Shown in pieces: positions 27,068 through 36,138 of a stretch of 64,000 nucleotides of DNA. Source of the DNA: Paenibacillus phytohabitans (GTDB lineage Bacteria > Bacillota > Bacilli > Paenibacillales > Paenibacillaceae). The translations under genes were made by a program, and so were the position numbers. Below the pieces are notes generated by a model. It was not told where the DNA came from, did no database searches, and saw only the letters and a program-made list of their open reading frames with translations. The stretch is taken from assembly GCF_013141775.1 (NCBI RefSeq), contig NZ_WHOB01000016.1, positions 550,539-614,538 of the forward strand, in the 5' to 3' direction. How positions within the stretch are numbered: the stretch's first letter is position 1; each line of letters begins with the position of its first letter.

Positions 27068-28192
27068 ATGAACCATTCTTTGCAGGAGACATTACTGAAG
27101 AATATCCGCTTTGCTTACAATGAAGCAGTCGAACTTGTGATTTCCATGGGAATGCTTGCTTGTGAGGACCAGATCTCAGATTTGGCAGATGATTATAAAA
27201 TCGAAGCAGATGAGCTGCTTGGAGCCTATCTTGATGATGCGCGCAAGCGGTTATCCCCCTTCTTTACCCGTGAGCTGCTGTTTTTTTTCCGTTATGACTT
27301 GCTTCATAATGCACTTGATTTCCCGTTGTATGAATCCATCTTCACTCATCGGGAAGTGCTAACTGCAGAGGCGTTGATTAACCGGCTGGATAACAGCCCT
27401 GCGGAGCATATCGTTGCAGAGATGGTCTACGGCGTCTACAACGATAACCTGGAAGCGCTACTCCAGGGCAACGACTGGGAGCTGGTCAAGAAGGATCTGA
27501 AGAAGCTCTCTGAACTGGTGACTGCAACAAAACCGCAGCCCGAGGTTGCTGAAGCCCATGCGCCGCTGCTTGAATGTCTCGCTAATCCGCAAGAGACCAA
27601 GCTGCGCTACCTGCAGCTATTGCGTCAATTCAATCAGGATGTCTTCATTCACTGGAAAGACCGGATCCGTGAGCTTTCTGAGCAGGCTTCCCGCAGGTAT
27701 GAGGCTCAATTCCGCAGCAACCCTGAGGTTTTCATTCGTGAAATCCACAATAATGAACCTTCTCTGTTTGACTTCCCCGTCACCTTCCATGTCAGCTTTG
27801 TTTTCCAGGTGGCAAATGGCTTTTACAATTTCCACACCGATGCCGGGAAGGTCGGCTGGGTCATCTTCGGCATTAATAATGAACGGGTGCACGGCCCCGC
27901 CGCTGACCGGGAGAAAACCGAACTGTTTCTCAAAGCCTTATCGGATAAGCGGCGGCTGGACTTCCTGCTGTTACTCAAGCAGCGTCCGCATTACGGCCAA
28001 GAGATTGCTGCAGCGCTAGGCATTACACCGGCTGCTGTGAAGTATCATTCCAACTTCCTGTTCTTTCTGGATCTGCTCGATGTCGAGCGGGTGGATCACC
28101 GGCTGTATTACGTGCTTAGAACCGATACTTTGCGCAATCTGCTGGCCTTGATGGCTAAAGTTATGCTGGACAAAGATCAATTCATGAGTTGA
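27068..28192 (+). CDS. Regulator with C-terminal ArsR-type HTH, heads ABC exporter operon
   Basis: 374 residues. Unusually, the ArsR-like winged helix is at the C terminus (KALSDKRRLDFLLLLKQRP, YGQEIAAALGITPAAVKYH, FLDLLDVERVDHRLYYVL), preceded by about 270 residues of mostly helical sequence of unknown function, possibly a ligand-sensing domain. The second ATG (27068) has the better spacing to GGAGG. It is followed at 17 bp by two ABC half-transporter genes, and its promoter region holds a repeated inverted motif, so it likely senses the exported compound and controls the operon. Confidence 0.75.
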   Translation: MNHSLQETLLKNIRFAYNEAVELVISMGMLACEDQISDLADDYKIEADELLGAYLDDARKRLSPFFTRELLFFFRYDLLHNALDFPLYESIFTHREVLTAEALINRLDNSPAEHIVAEMVYGVYNDNLEALLQGNDWELVKKDLKKLSELVTATKPQPEVAEAHAPLLECLANPQETKLRYLQLLRQFNQDVFIHWKDRIRELSEQASRRYEAQFRSNPEVFIREIHNNEPSLFDFPVTFHVSFVFQVANGFYNFHTDAGKVGWVIFGINNERVHGPAADREKTELFLKALSDKRRLDFLLLLKQRPHYGQEIAAALGITPAAVKYHSNFLFFLDLLDVERVDHRLYYVLRTDTLRNLLALMAKVMLDKDQFMS

Positions 28193-28209
28193 TAACTGGA
28201 GGGGTTCAC

Positions 28210-30057
28210 TTGAACAGGATCACGAATACCGTGGCAACGCCGCTGGATGAACCGCCCGCCGCTGCCCAGAGAACATTTATACGTTTGCTGCAGCTAGGCA
28301 AACCTTATACAGGCTGGTATATCATTCTGTGTGTTCTGGCAGCGGTCAGCTCACTCACAACTGTAGGTTTGGCTGAGTCCCTGCGGCGGATTATCAATGC
28401 GGCCACCAACCACAACACCTCCGGTCTGACAGCCGGAATGACCTTTGCTGCTGTCATCGTAATTACGGATGCCGGAGTCCACTTTCTGAATACATATCTC
28501 TCAGGTCTGCTTGAGATCAAATCTACCTCGAAACTCCAGATGTCCATGCTGACAAGAATGCTGAATGTCCGGATGAAGGATCTGGACCGCTATCATTCCG
28601 CCGATCTAATCAGCCGGATGAATGACTCGGCTCCAGCCGCACAGCAGGGAATAAACCGGAAGACGATTGAACTGATCAGCAATCTGCTGCAAATCATCTG
28701 TCTGCTCACTTATCTGCTGTCTCTGCAATTTGCTCTGACATTGGGGACAATCATCATCTGTGCACTGGTTCCGCTGGTTATGCTCCCCTTCACCTCACGG
28801 CTCCGCACCATGAATGAGCAGCGTCAGAGCATTGAGAGCGCCCAGCAGGCATTCATCCAGGATTCGATGCAGGGTGCTGAGGTCGTGCGTGCCTTCTCCC
28901 TTGCCCCCCGTCTGCTCCGGCAGTTCACAGGCAGAGCCCGGCAATTCAACACCGTACACGTGCCCGTCTCACGGGTAGAGGCTGTAGGTTACAATATGCC
29001 GCTGGCCGTTATTCTGGGCGGATTACTGTATGTACTCTCCTATGGCGGCTATCTTGTAATTGGAGGGCGGATTGATGTAGGCGCCGTTGCTGCTTTTCTC
29101 ATTTGCTTTGAACAAATTTCGAATCCGGTATCGCGGCTCGCCAACCTGTGGACAGAACTGCAGGCTTCGCTTGCACAGGGGAAGCGTTTATTTGAAATCA
29201 TGGATTTAACCGAAGAAGGTAACAGCCCTGCTAATCCCGGTACCGCAGGGCATCTGGCTGAAGCATGGGATACCGTTAATCGCCCCGTTGCCGGACAGCA
29301 ACCGATCATATTCAACAATGTCAGCTTCGGGTACGGACAAACGAAGGTATTAACTGAAACTCAGCTGCGGATTGAGCCCGGTAAGGTTACCGCTTTCGCT
29401 GGAGCCAGCGGGAGCGGCAAGAGTACGATTCTTCAGCTAATGCTTGCAGCTTATGTACCTGACGAAGGAAGTATTTATCACGGCAGCACGCCCCTACATA
29501 CGATTCCTCCGCGCAGCTGGCGCAGCCGTATCGCCTATGTATCCCAGGAGCCTTATCTGTTCTCCGGAACTCTATACGAGAATATTGCCTGGGGACGGCC
29601 GGAAGCCTCCCGGGAAGAGGTGATAGCTGCCGCACAGAATGCAGGTATCCACGAGTTCATTATGCGGATGCCGCAAGAGTACAGTACTCTCATCGGTGAG
29701 CGAGGGCTTACCTTATCTGGAGGTGAACGCCAGCGTCTATCGATTGCTCGCGCCTTCGTCCGTGAACCGGGGCTGCTGCTGCTTGATGAACCTACTGCTG
29801 CCCTTGACAGCCATAATGAAGAGATTGTCCAGCAGGCATTGAAGGCCCTGATGTCGAACCGGACAACGGTTGTAGTGGCCCACCGGCTCTCAACTATTAA
29901 GTACGCTGATCATATCTACTTCATGGAGGCCGGAGCAATTGTTGAACAAGGGACCCATATGGAGCTGATGGCGCTGCAAGGTAAATATCACGCAATGGCC
30001 CAAGCGGGCGTTCAGACAGAGGCTGCTGCCGGAGGAGGACTGCAAAATGAATACTAA
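28210..30057 (+). CDS. ABC exporter half-transporter 1 (membrane plus ATPase domains)
   Basis: 615 residues. An N-terminal six-helix type IV exporter domain (residues about 30-330) is followed by an ATPase domain with Walker A GASGSGKST, Q-loop YVSQEP, signature LSGGERQRLS, Walker B LLLLDEPTAALDS and switch His in VAHRLST. The catalytic Glu after Walker B is present. The TTG at 28210 follows TGGAGGGG; an earlier TTG at 28189 overlaps the regulator stop and is less likely. It overlaps the next exporter gene by 11 bp; the pair probably forms a heterodimer exporting a drug, peptide or lipid. Confidence 0.9.
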   Translation: MNRITNTVATPLDEPPAAAQRTFIRLLQLGKPYTGWYIILCVLAAVSSLTTVGLAESLRRIINAATNHNTSGLTAGMTFAAVIVITDAGVHFLNTYLSGLLEIKSTSKLQMSMLTRMLNVRMKDLDRYHSADLISRMNDSAPAAQQGINRKTIELISNLLQIICLLTYLLSLQFALTLGTIIICALVPLVMLPFTSRLRTMNEQRQSIESAQQAFIQDSMQGAEVVRAFSLAPRLLRQFTGRARQFNTVHVPVSRVEAVGYNMPLAVILGGLLYVLSYGGYLVIGGRIDVGAVAAFLICFEQISNPVSRLANLWTELQASLAQGKRLFEIMDLTEEGNSPANPGTAGHLAEAWDTVNRPVAGQQPIIFNNVSFGYGQTKVLTETQLRIEPGKVTAFAGASGSGKSTILQLMLAAYVPDEGSIYHGSTPLHTIPPRSWRSRIAYVSQEPYLFSGTLYENIAWGRPEASREEVIAAAQNAGIHEFIMRMPQEYSTLIGERGLTLSGGERQRLSIARAFVREPGLLLLDEPTAALDSHNEEIVQQALKALMSNRTTVVVAHRLSTIKYADHIYFMEAGAIVEQGTHMELMALQGKYHAMAQAGVQTEAAAGGGLQNEY

Positions 30058-31918
30058 ATCATCATCATCCGGCCGAATCCGGCTCGGGGAAGCCCTCCAG
30101 CGGCTGCTTCCTTATGTCAAGCCATACCGGCTCGGCTTTCTGGCAGCAATAGTGCTGCTAATGGCCAGACTTGCACTGGATATCGGGTTTGCTACAATTC
30201 AGCAGGTTTTCATTGATACGATCAACAGCACGAACATGCAGTCACTGACACGGATAACCTTAATTTGTTCATTGGCCTGCTTCCTGATTATTCTCTGTCT
30301 TATGCTGCAGCATTACTTCCGCTTCACCGTGCACAGCCGGATGGCCTGGGATTTCCGGGCGAAGCTGTTTAACGCCAGCCACCGGCTGCCTTTCCGCCAG
30401 CTGGAAGCCATGCACTCCGGGGATCTGACCTCCCGGAATACCAAGGATGCCGGAGCGGCCATGGGGATGATTAGCAGTCTGGTCTACGATCTGGGGTATA
30501 ATCTTCTGCTCTGCCTGGTTGCATTTCTGTATTTGGCCAGTATGGATGTCTGGCTTGCACTCCTTGCACTTGGAACGGGCCCCGTTGTCTTTCTGTCCGG
30601 CCGTTTCTTTGACCGCAGACTGCGTAAGCTGTTCACGGAAATCTATGCCCAGGAAGCCTTGCTGCGGGGAATCCTGCAGGAGACCCTCCAGGGGATGAAG
30701 GTTATCCGTTCGTTTTCACTGGAGAATACGCTGCTGGGCAGGTATGCAGCTGAACGCGAGCAGTTGAACCGGCTGCAGAAGCAAAAAACTCTGTTAAACG
30801 CACTGCTCTGGCATTCTTCAGCCTTCATCAACAATGCAGTAATGATCAGCTGTGCGGTACTAATTGCCCGGTCAGCGCTCCGTGGGGAGACTTCGGCAGG
30901 GGAAGTGCTTGCCTTCATCATCCTGATGGGACGTGTTCAGTGGCCATTCGTCCACATGTCGCAGACTTGGGGCGGGGTACAGGAATCACTAGGGGCGGCT
31001 GACCGTGTATTTGAGATTCTTGATGCTCCCCGGGAAGGGGCAGCATCTGGCGATGAACAGGATTCTGCTACCGTATCTGCAGCGGTAGCCGCCGCTGAAG
31101 CAACCGCCTTGGCGGAAGCTGCTGCACTAAGCATACAGGGGCTGCACTACAGCTTCGCGGGACCCCAGTCCAGGGAGGGAACCTGTCTGAGCGGGATCCA
31201 CCTTGAGCTGAAGTATGGCGAGACGGTTGCCGTTGTGGGCCCCAGCGGCTCGGGCAAGACGACACTTGTACGGTTGTGCTGCGGACTCTATGAACCGGAG
31301 GCCGGCAGTATTACCGTGTGCGGTTATGGTGTGCATGATCACCTGGAGGCGGCGCGCCGGAGGATCTCCTATGTGCCGCAGAATCCTTACCTGTTCTCCG
31401 GCAGCATCCGGGATAATCTCGCGTTCAGCGATGAACATGCCAGCGATGAAGAAATCCGGGAAGCTGCCCGCCTGGCAGGTGCAGATGAATTTATTATGCG
31501 GATGCCTGAAGGATACGACACGCTGATTGGTGAACACGGCTCTACTTTATCAGGCGGTCAACGGCAGCGCCTCGCCATCGCCAGAGCTTTTCTGCGTAAT
31601 GCCCCGCTCCTGCTGCTGGATGAAGCTACTTCAGCACTTGATAACGAGTCCGAACGGCTGGTTCAGCAATCGCTTGACCTATTGATGAAAGACCGGACCA
31701 CCCTCGTGATTGCCCACAGGCTCTCAACGGTAAGGGAGGCTTCGCGGATCATCGTTCTGGATCATGGGAGAATTGTGGAAGAAGGCACACATGATGCGCT
31801 CATTGAACAGGATGGGCTCTATGCAGAGCTGTATCATTTACAGTTTAGAACATCACCGGCTGAAGAATTGGAATCCGCATCCTATGCGAAATCCCTTACT
31901 TCAGTATTACCGGCATAA
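30047..31918 (+). CDS. ABC exporter half-transporter 2 with Ala-rich linker
   Basis: 623 residues, the same architecture as the upstream gene: exporter membrane domain, then ATPase with [38 protein letters not shown] and IAHRLST. Both ATP sites therefore look catalytically complete, unlike many asymmetric heterodimers in which one Walker B Glu is lost. Between the two domains lies an Ala-rich segment (about residues 330-362, ATVSAAVAAAEATALAEAAA) not present in the partner. ATG at 30047 follows GGAGGAGGA inside the previous gene, so translation is coupled. A terminator follows. Confidence 0.9.
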   Translation: MNTKSSSSGRIRLGEALQRLLPYVKPYRLGFLAAIVLLMARLALDIGFATIQQVFIDTINSTNMQSLTRITLICSLACFLIILCLMLQHYFRFTVHSRMAWDFRAKLFNASHRLPFRQLEAMHSGDLTSRNTKDAGAAMGMISSLVYDLGYNLLLCLVAFLYLASMDVWLALLALGTGPVVFLSGRFFDRRLRKLFTEIYAQEALLRGILQETLQGMKVIRSFSLENTLLGRYAAEREQLNRLQKQKTLLNALLWHSSAFINNAVMISCAVLIARSALRGETSAGEVLAFIILMGRVQWPFVHMSQTWGGVQESLGAADRVFEILDAPREGAASGDEQDSATVSAAVAAAEATALAEAAALSIQGLHYSFAGPQSREGTCLSGIHLELKYGETVAVVGPSGSGKTTLVRLCCGLYEPEAGSITVCGYGVHDHLEAARRRISYVPQNPYLFSGSIRDNLAFSDEHASDEEIREAARLAGADEFIMRMPEGYDTLIGEHGSTLSGGQRQRLAIARAFLRNAPLLLLDEATSALDNESERLVQQSLDLLMKDRTTLVIAHRLSTVREASRIIVLDHGRIVEEGTHDALIEQDGLYAELYHLQFRTSPAEELESASYAKSLTSVLPA

Positions 31919-31952
31919 CATCAGTTCTCCCGGGAAAACAAATCACAATTAC

Positions 31953-32009
31953 AGACGAAGACCCCGAAAGTCCGTGTCAGCTCGGCTGCCGGAGTCTTCG
32001 TCTCTTTTC
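31953..32009 (+). terminator. Rho-independent terminator of ABC exporter operon
   Basis: AGACGAAGAC...GTCTTCGTCT with an inner GC-rich stem, followed by CTTTTC; 35 bp after the second exporter gene. Confidence 0.75.
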
Positions 32010-32052
32010 AGACTCAAATAGAAATGTTGTAAATTAACGGCTTGTTCACGGA

Positions 32053-32123
32053 GGAAAGCTGCATTGTGTACAACAATTTGCGATTAGGGCTGATATTACA
32101 AGGGAATTGTTGTATTTCGTGCA
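32053..32123 (-). repeat. Dispersed intergenic repeat, copy B
   Basis: The reverse complement begins TGCACGAAATACAACAATTC and aligns without gaps to copy A at 8046-8118. It lies between the exporter terminator and a minus-strand membrane protein gene, outside any gene. Confidence 0.7.
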
Positions 32124-32163
32124 ACACTTCCATCATTGAAGGTTGTGCGAAGCCCCTGCACTT

Positions 32164-32874
32164 TTATTTTGAACCACCTAGCGGAATCGCCCCGCTGTCT
32201 CTGGCGTCTGTTATGATTTTGGAAGCGGCCACTTCCCCGTCCTCATCAAACCCTTCAATCTCAAACGGGACACCAGCCGTAACCGGCTGAAAAGCGAACC
32301 AAATCGTCCGGTCTGATCCGACTTTAATCAGCTTCGCTTCGGATGTATCCGTTCCTGCCTCCTTCTGCTCGACAGTAATATGCTGAATGGACGGGTTCAG
32401 AACATCTCCGATCACCATGGGAAATGGAGTCGAAATATGCACCAGTTCAGGAAAACACATATAATTTATTGCAGAGCTCTCCGGACCTCCGCCCATTCCG
32501 TAGCCGCCTCCCCATACCCACTTCCATCCGAGCCAGGTTTTGCGGACATACTCTACTTGAAGATTACTGCTGTCTTGCTGCCCCGCCCGGGTAAGAAATA
32601 CCAGCTCCCCTCTGGCTGCAGGCTCCTGATGAATTACAGTCATCGTGTCAGAGGCGCGGAACAGCCGGACAGCTTCTTCCGGACTTTTGCCAAGTGGAAT
32701 CTGGAGGGTCTGGTCCATTCCGAGTGAGCGGGACATCCGCTGGTCAGACCATCCGCCTGGTCTTTCATACATATACAAAAGTAAATAGAGTACGGCTACG
32801 GAAGCTAGAATCACTCCGGCAGCCATTCCCAATCTCCGGCTATTCTTCATGAATAATTGCATCCCCTGTCCCAT
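32164..32874 (-). CDS. Hypothetical membrane-anchored protein
   Basis: 236 residues. One N-terminal membrane helix (about residues 16-36, VILASVAVLYLLLYMY) is followed by an outside domain with GKSPEEAVRLFR, WLGWKWVWGGGYGMGGG and a C-terminal beta-rich part (VEQKEAGTDTSEAKLIKVG). I recognise no family. The start is uncertain: ATG at 32874, 32862 or 32850 are all possible; only the last removes the short N-terminal extension and leaves MKNSRRLG before the helix. It stands alone, between a dispersed repeat and a terminator. Confidence 0.65.
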   Translation of the reverse strand: MGQGMQLFMKNSRRLGMAAGVILASVAVLYLLLYMYERPGGWSDQRMSRSLGMDQTLQIPLGKSPEEAVRLFRASDTMTVIHQEPAARGELVFLTRAGQQDSSNLQVEYVRKTWLGWKWVWGGGYGMGGGPESSAINYMCFPELVHISTPFPMVIGDVLNPSIQHITVEQKEAGTDTSEAKLIKVGSDRTIWFAFQPVTAGVPFEIEGFDEDGEVAASKIITDARDSGAIPLGGSK

Positions 32875-32930
32875 GTGTTTGCGCTTACAATACCTTCCAT
32901 AATACTATAGAATATTTCAGCGCAGAATAC

Positions 32931-32974
32931 AAAAAAGCCCGTAGAGCAAGCCCCAAAGGGCCTGTCTACAGGCT
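32931..32974 (-). terminator. Rho-independent terminator of repeat-lipoprotein gene
   Basis: Minus strand AGCCTGTAGA...TCTACGGGCT followed by TTTTTT, 46 bp after the lipoprotein stop. Confidence 0.8.
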
Positions 32975-33019
32975 GTTTGCAATCCATTCTAATATTGTAA
33001 CTGCAATATTAGGTTCGAA

Positions 33020-33580
33020 TTATTTAACTTCATTTGCTCCGGTTACTTTGCCTTCGATCACAGCAGTAGCCTTCACATCTTCACTTGCATAGTACAGGTT
33101 ACCGTCGATAGTTGCATCTTTGTACAGGTTGAATCCGTTAGCTTCTACATATACGTCGCCTTTGATTGTACCGCCTTGAACGCGGAAGTTCTCGCTCTGT
33201 ACAGTTACTTTAGGTGCTGTCAGTGTGTAGGTAGCTGTAACCTTGTGGTCAGCATCCTGTGCATACAGGGCAAGCTTACGGTAGATCGCTGCAGATGCAT
33301 CGCCTTTGTCATGGAATTCACCGGCTACAACAACATCTTTGTCAACGGTCAGGTCGTTCAGGATTGCTACAATCCAGTTGCCGCTTTCGCTTACAGCAGC
33401 GGTGAAAGCATCTGCCTGGTTAACGATGGAAGCTGTTGTTACTGCATCAGTCTGCTCTGTGGCTGGAGCTGTTGTTGCTGCTGTACCTGCATTATTAGCT
33501 GCGTTATTATTATTCGATCCACAACCCGACAACAATGCTGCTGATACCCCTGCTACTACTAGAACTTTGAATAATTTCAT
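33020..33580 (-). CDS. Lipoprotein with bactofilin-like beta-repeat C terminus
   Basis: 186 residues. The lipobox LLSGC anchors the protein at Cys20, followed by an Asn/Ala/Thr-rich linker. The middle domain contains VNQADAFTAAVSESGNWIVA and DKDVVVAGEF. The C-terminal 60 residues show short regular repeats (FRVQGGTIKGDVYVEANGF, LYKDATIDGNLYY) with the hydrophobic-x-G-x-hydrophobic spacing of polymer-forming bactofilin-type beta-helices. ATG follows AGGGGGAATT. A terminator follows, so it is monocistronic. A role in surface structure is a guess from the repeats. Confidence 0.75.
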   Translation of the reverse strand: MKLFKVLVVAGVSAALLSGCGSNNNNAANNAGTAATTAPATEQTDAVTTASIVNQADAFTAAVSESGNWIVAILNDLTVDKDVVVAGEFHDKGDASAAIYRKLALYAQDADHKVTATYTLTAPKVTVQSENFRVQGGTIKGDVYVEANGFNLYKDATIDGNLYYASEDVKATAVIEGKVTGANEVK

Positions 33581-33727
33581 TTTTAATTCCCCCTGTTTCT
33601 TTTAATTAACTTTATTATATATTAAAATTTTATGATAACAACGTGATAGTTTTCACAATATTGTGTCTTTTTTCACAAACAAGCATTATGATTGTTTCAC
33701 ATCTTGCAAAATGCAGGCATTTCATGC

Positions 33728-34309
33728 TTATTTGTCTAAATTTGTTCGTGAACCTTCAGCGGCTGATCCTTTCAATTCTAAAGTCTCCCACTCCTCTCTA
33801 AGCAGCCCCATTCGAATAGAATCGTAGAACTGCCCATCATAGTAACGGCATTTCCGGAGTCTCGCTTCCATCGTCATGCCTAATTTCACCCCGGTCCTGA
33901 TCATCCGCTCATTCCCGGACCATGTGGTATAGCCTACACGGACCAGCGGATACGCATTGAACAGATGACCGATCCACAGTCTGAGAGCTTTTGTCCCGTA
34001 ACCACTGCTCCAATATGCCGGATCATAGATGATAATACCCATTTCCAGCCAAAGGGATGGCTCATGCTCCCAATAGTAACTGACGTCGCCAATAACCCCG
34101 CCCTCTACTTCTATTACCCAATTATTTCCGCATCCAACAATCTCCGCTCTGTTCCCATAATAGTCTTCCCACGGAATCCGCTTGTGTTCGTAGTAAGGTG
34201 CATCCCATTTCTTCCACTCCGGTGCTTCCTCTTTGTGTGAGAGCTCCCACAGTCTGAATAGATCCCCTTCAGCTATCGGCCGAATCTGCAATTCATTATC
34301 CTGATACAT
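33728..34309 (-). CDS. GNAT-family N-acetyltransferase
   Basis: 193 residues resembling RimJ/RimL-type GNAT enzymes, which transfer acetyl from acetyl-CoA to an amine. The segment LQIRPIAEGDLFRLWEL starts the fold, WLEMGIIIYDPAYWSSGYGTKALRLW contains the Q/R-x-x-G-x-G/A acetyl-CoA loop (here SSGYGTKA) and GNERMIRTGVKLGM is the usual motif B helix. ATG at 34309 follows GGAGG. The target amine (protein N terminus, amino sugar or drug) is not evident, and no neighbour helps. Confidence 0.85.
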   Translation of the reverse strand: MYQDNELQIRPIAEGDLFRLWELSHKEEAPEWKKWDAPYYEHKRIPWEDYYGNRAEIVGCGNNWVIEVEGGVIGDVSYYWEHEPSLWLEMGIIIYDPAYWSSGYGTKALRLWIGHLFNAYPLVRVGYTTWSGNERMIRTGVKLGMTMEARLRKCRYYDGQFYDSIRMGLLREEWETLELKGSAAEGSRTNLDK

Positions 34310-34424
34310 AGATTTCCTCCGTTGCCGCTAATATTTTACATACTGATATTATATTAACTGAACTGCTGAAGCTGTTGCCGGTAGTGAACATTTATAATTA
34401 AGGAATACTGAATGTAACGGCTGC

Positions 34425-34453
34425 TGTAAACTTTTCACGGCGCTTAGCGTTGT
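34425..34453 (+). promoter_or_regulatory. Candidate ECF-type promoter of sigma/anti-sigma operon
   Basis: TGTAAA (34425-34430), 17-bp spacer, CGTTGT (34448-34453), 20 bp before the sigma gene start. It resembles the TGAAAC/CGTC promoters used by Bacillus ECF factors and would suit autoregulation. Weak match. Confidence 0.35.
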
Positions 34454-34473
34454 ATAGGGGAAGGGGGCAGGAC

Positions 34474-34968
34474 ATGGCCAAAGAAACCATTCATCACTTT
34501 CTGCAGCAAGCCGGAACTTTGCTATACCGGTATTTGAGGAAACGCGGACTCGCCCGCGAGGATGCTGAAGATATCGTTCAGGACACCTGTTATAAATACT
34601 TAATCTATCAGGATGGTATCGGCCCGAAACAAGTCATGGGCTGGATGTTCCGTGTCGCCACCAATCAGTTCTATGATCTCAAGCGAAAAGACAAACGCCA
34701 TCCGGCGGTCGATGTTGACGATATCCAGCTTCTATCCTTAACCCATCTGCCGGAGATCCAGCTGCTGAGGCGGGAAACCGCACAGAATATCCGCGACACG
34801 CTGTCTATGCTCTCTGAGCAGCATCAGGAGCTGCTGATTCTCAAATATGAGCTGAACCTTACTTATAAGGAGCTCTCGTCCCTGTACGGTATGAATGAGA
34901 ACACGCTCAAGACTCATGTTACACGCGCCAAAAGCCAATTCATCAAACATTATGGGGAGGACTATTAA
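34474..34968 (+). CDS. ECF-type RNA polymerase sigma factor
   Basis: 164 residues. Region 2 is seen in YLRKRGLAREDAEDIVQDTCYK (the DAED-IVQDT block) and the -10-binding part in QVMGWMFRVATNQFYDLKRK; region 4 is LSEQHQELLILKYELNLTYKEL followed by the HTH YGMNENTLKTHVTRAK. ATG at 34474 follows GGGGGCAGGA; TTG at 34450 is less likely. The anti-sigma gene starts on the next base after its stop. It likely controls a small envelope-stress regulon and its own operon. Confidence 0.9.
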   Translation: MAKETIHHFLQQAGTLLYRYLRKRGLAREDAEDIVQDTCYKYLIYQDGIGPKQVMGWMFRVATNQFYDLKRKDKRHPAVDVDDIQLLSLTHLPEIQLLRRETAQNIRDTLSMLSEQHQELLILKYELNLTYKELSSLYGMNENTLKTHVTRAKSQFIKHYGEDY

Positions 34969-35961
34969 ATGGAACAGAATCATGAACAGGACCCGTTTAT
35001 TTTCGGAGGGAAAGGGGCTCAGCAGATAATCAAAAAAGCCAGACTCCGCTCCACCCTGAAGACCATTGGCATCATTGTTATCGTAACCCCGGTTATTCTC
35101 GCCGTTATCTGGTATGGCCTCTACCACTTGAGACTGAACCAGGGAGACAAGGTGCAATCTGAGATTCTCTGGAAAAATGAAATCAGTGCACCCAATGTGC
35201 ACATCAGCAACCAGTCGGTGAAATTAGACAGCTTTGGAGGCGAAACCTACAATCAGACTTACAAATGGCTGGGCAATAAACCTTATATCTGGCAGCCCAT
35301 CGAGGAATCCTATAATCTGCTGGGCCACTCGACCGGCAGGTATGGCGCATTCGGAGCGATTTCTCTCCCGGAGCAGCTGAGCGCAGCGTCCACACACCGT
35401 TACAACCCTGCCACCGGGGACCGGGAAATGATCTTTTATCATCCGGAGATTGATTATGATTCCTATGAGGACAGCATCAGCCAGCTGAAGCAGCTGGGAG
35501 ATGATACACTTGTGGAGATGGCGTTGTCTTTTGACCAGGCCTATACGCTGGATAAGACGCAGAAGCTTCTGCCTGCCGGGATGCAGCCTGTCTGGTTATG
35601 GACGGATGCATATACTCCCTCTTATAAAAAATACCTGAAGGAAACGCGCCAGACCATCGCAGCTGATTCGATGATCATCTACGGATTTCATGGAGAGCAG
35701 TTTGCCCCCTACGGCGGTGTAAACTCCTTCATTAATAGTGTCGAACAGCTGCGGAAGCACGGCAAGAACTTCACCTGGGAAGCAGATCAGGTTCATCAGA
35801 GTCTGGCCGGGGATAATAATATTCTGGAACCGGATGATATCACAATTATTGGTGTAGTCGTAACCGGCACCGCTAAACAGCTGGAAGCTCTGCAGAATCA
35901 GGCTTATATCAAAGCCTCTACCTTCGGCGTGGTCTCTGATTCCATTACACTTCCTAATTAA
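34969..35961 (+). CDS. Anti-sigma factor with sigma-regulator N and C domains
   Basis: 330 residues. A short cytoplasmic N terminus (about 45 residues) is followed by one membrane helix (IGIIVIVTPVILAVIWYGLY) and an outside domain that matches the Sigma_reg_N/Sigma_reg_C pattern of YhdL-like anti-sigma proteins (VSDS and GVVVTGTAKQLEAL near the end). It would hold the upstream ECF factor at the membrane until a stress signal releases it. The start ATG directly follows the sigma stop, with GGGGAGG inside the sigma gene. Confidence 0.85.
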   Translation: MEQNHEQDPFIFGGKGAQQIIKKARLRSTLKTIGIIVIVTPVILAVIWYGLYHLRLNQGDKVQSEILWKNEISAPNVHISNQSVKLDSFGGETYNQTYKWLGNKPYIWQPIEESYNLLGHSTGRYGAFGAISLPEQLSAASTHRYNPATGDREMIFYHPEIDYDSYEDSISQLKQLGDDTLVEMALSFDQAYTLDKTQKLLPAGMQPVWLWTDAYTPSYKKYLKETRQTIAADSMIIYGFHGEQFAPYGGVNSFINSVEQLRKHGKNFTWEADQVHQSLAGDNNILEPDDITIIGVVVTGTAKQLEALQNQAYIKASTFGVVSDSITLPN

Positions 35962-36138
35962 GCTGTCATTCTAAGGTAGCTTCCCAGCCGGACGGTTGAA
36001 TTGGACTTCTTCACTACAGCTTGAGATAATTAAGCCAATCTATCCAAAGATTACTGCAAATCGATAAAGCAAGGAAGCCAGCAGTATGGGCAGCATGATA
36101 TAAGAGCTGCCCGGATGACATACCGAAAGGACACAACT

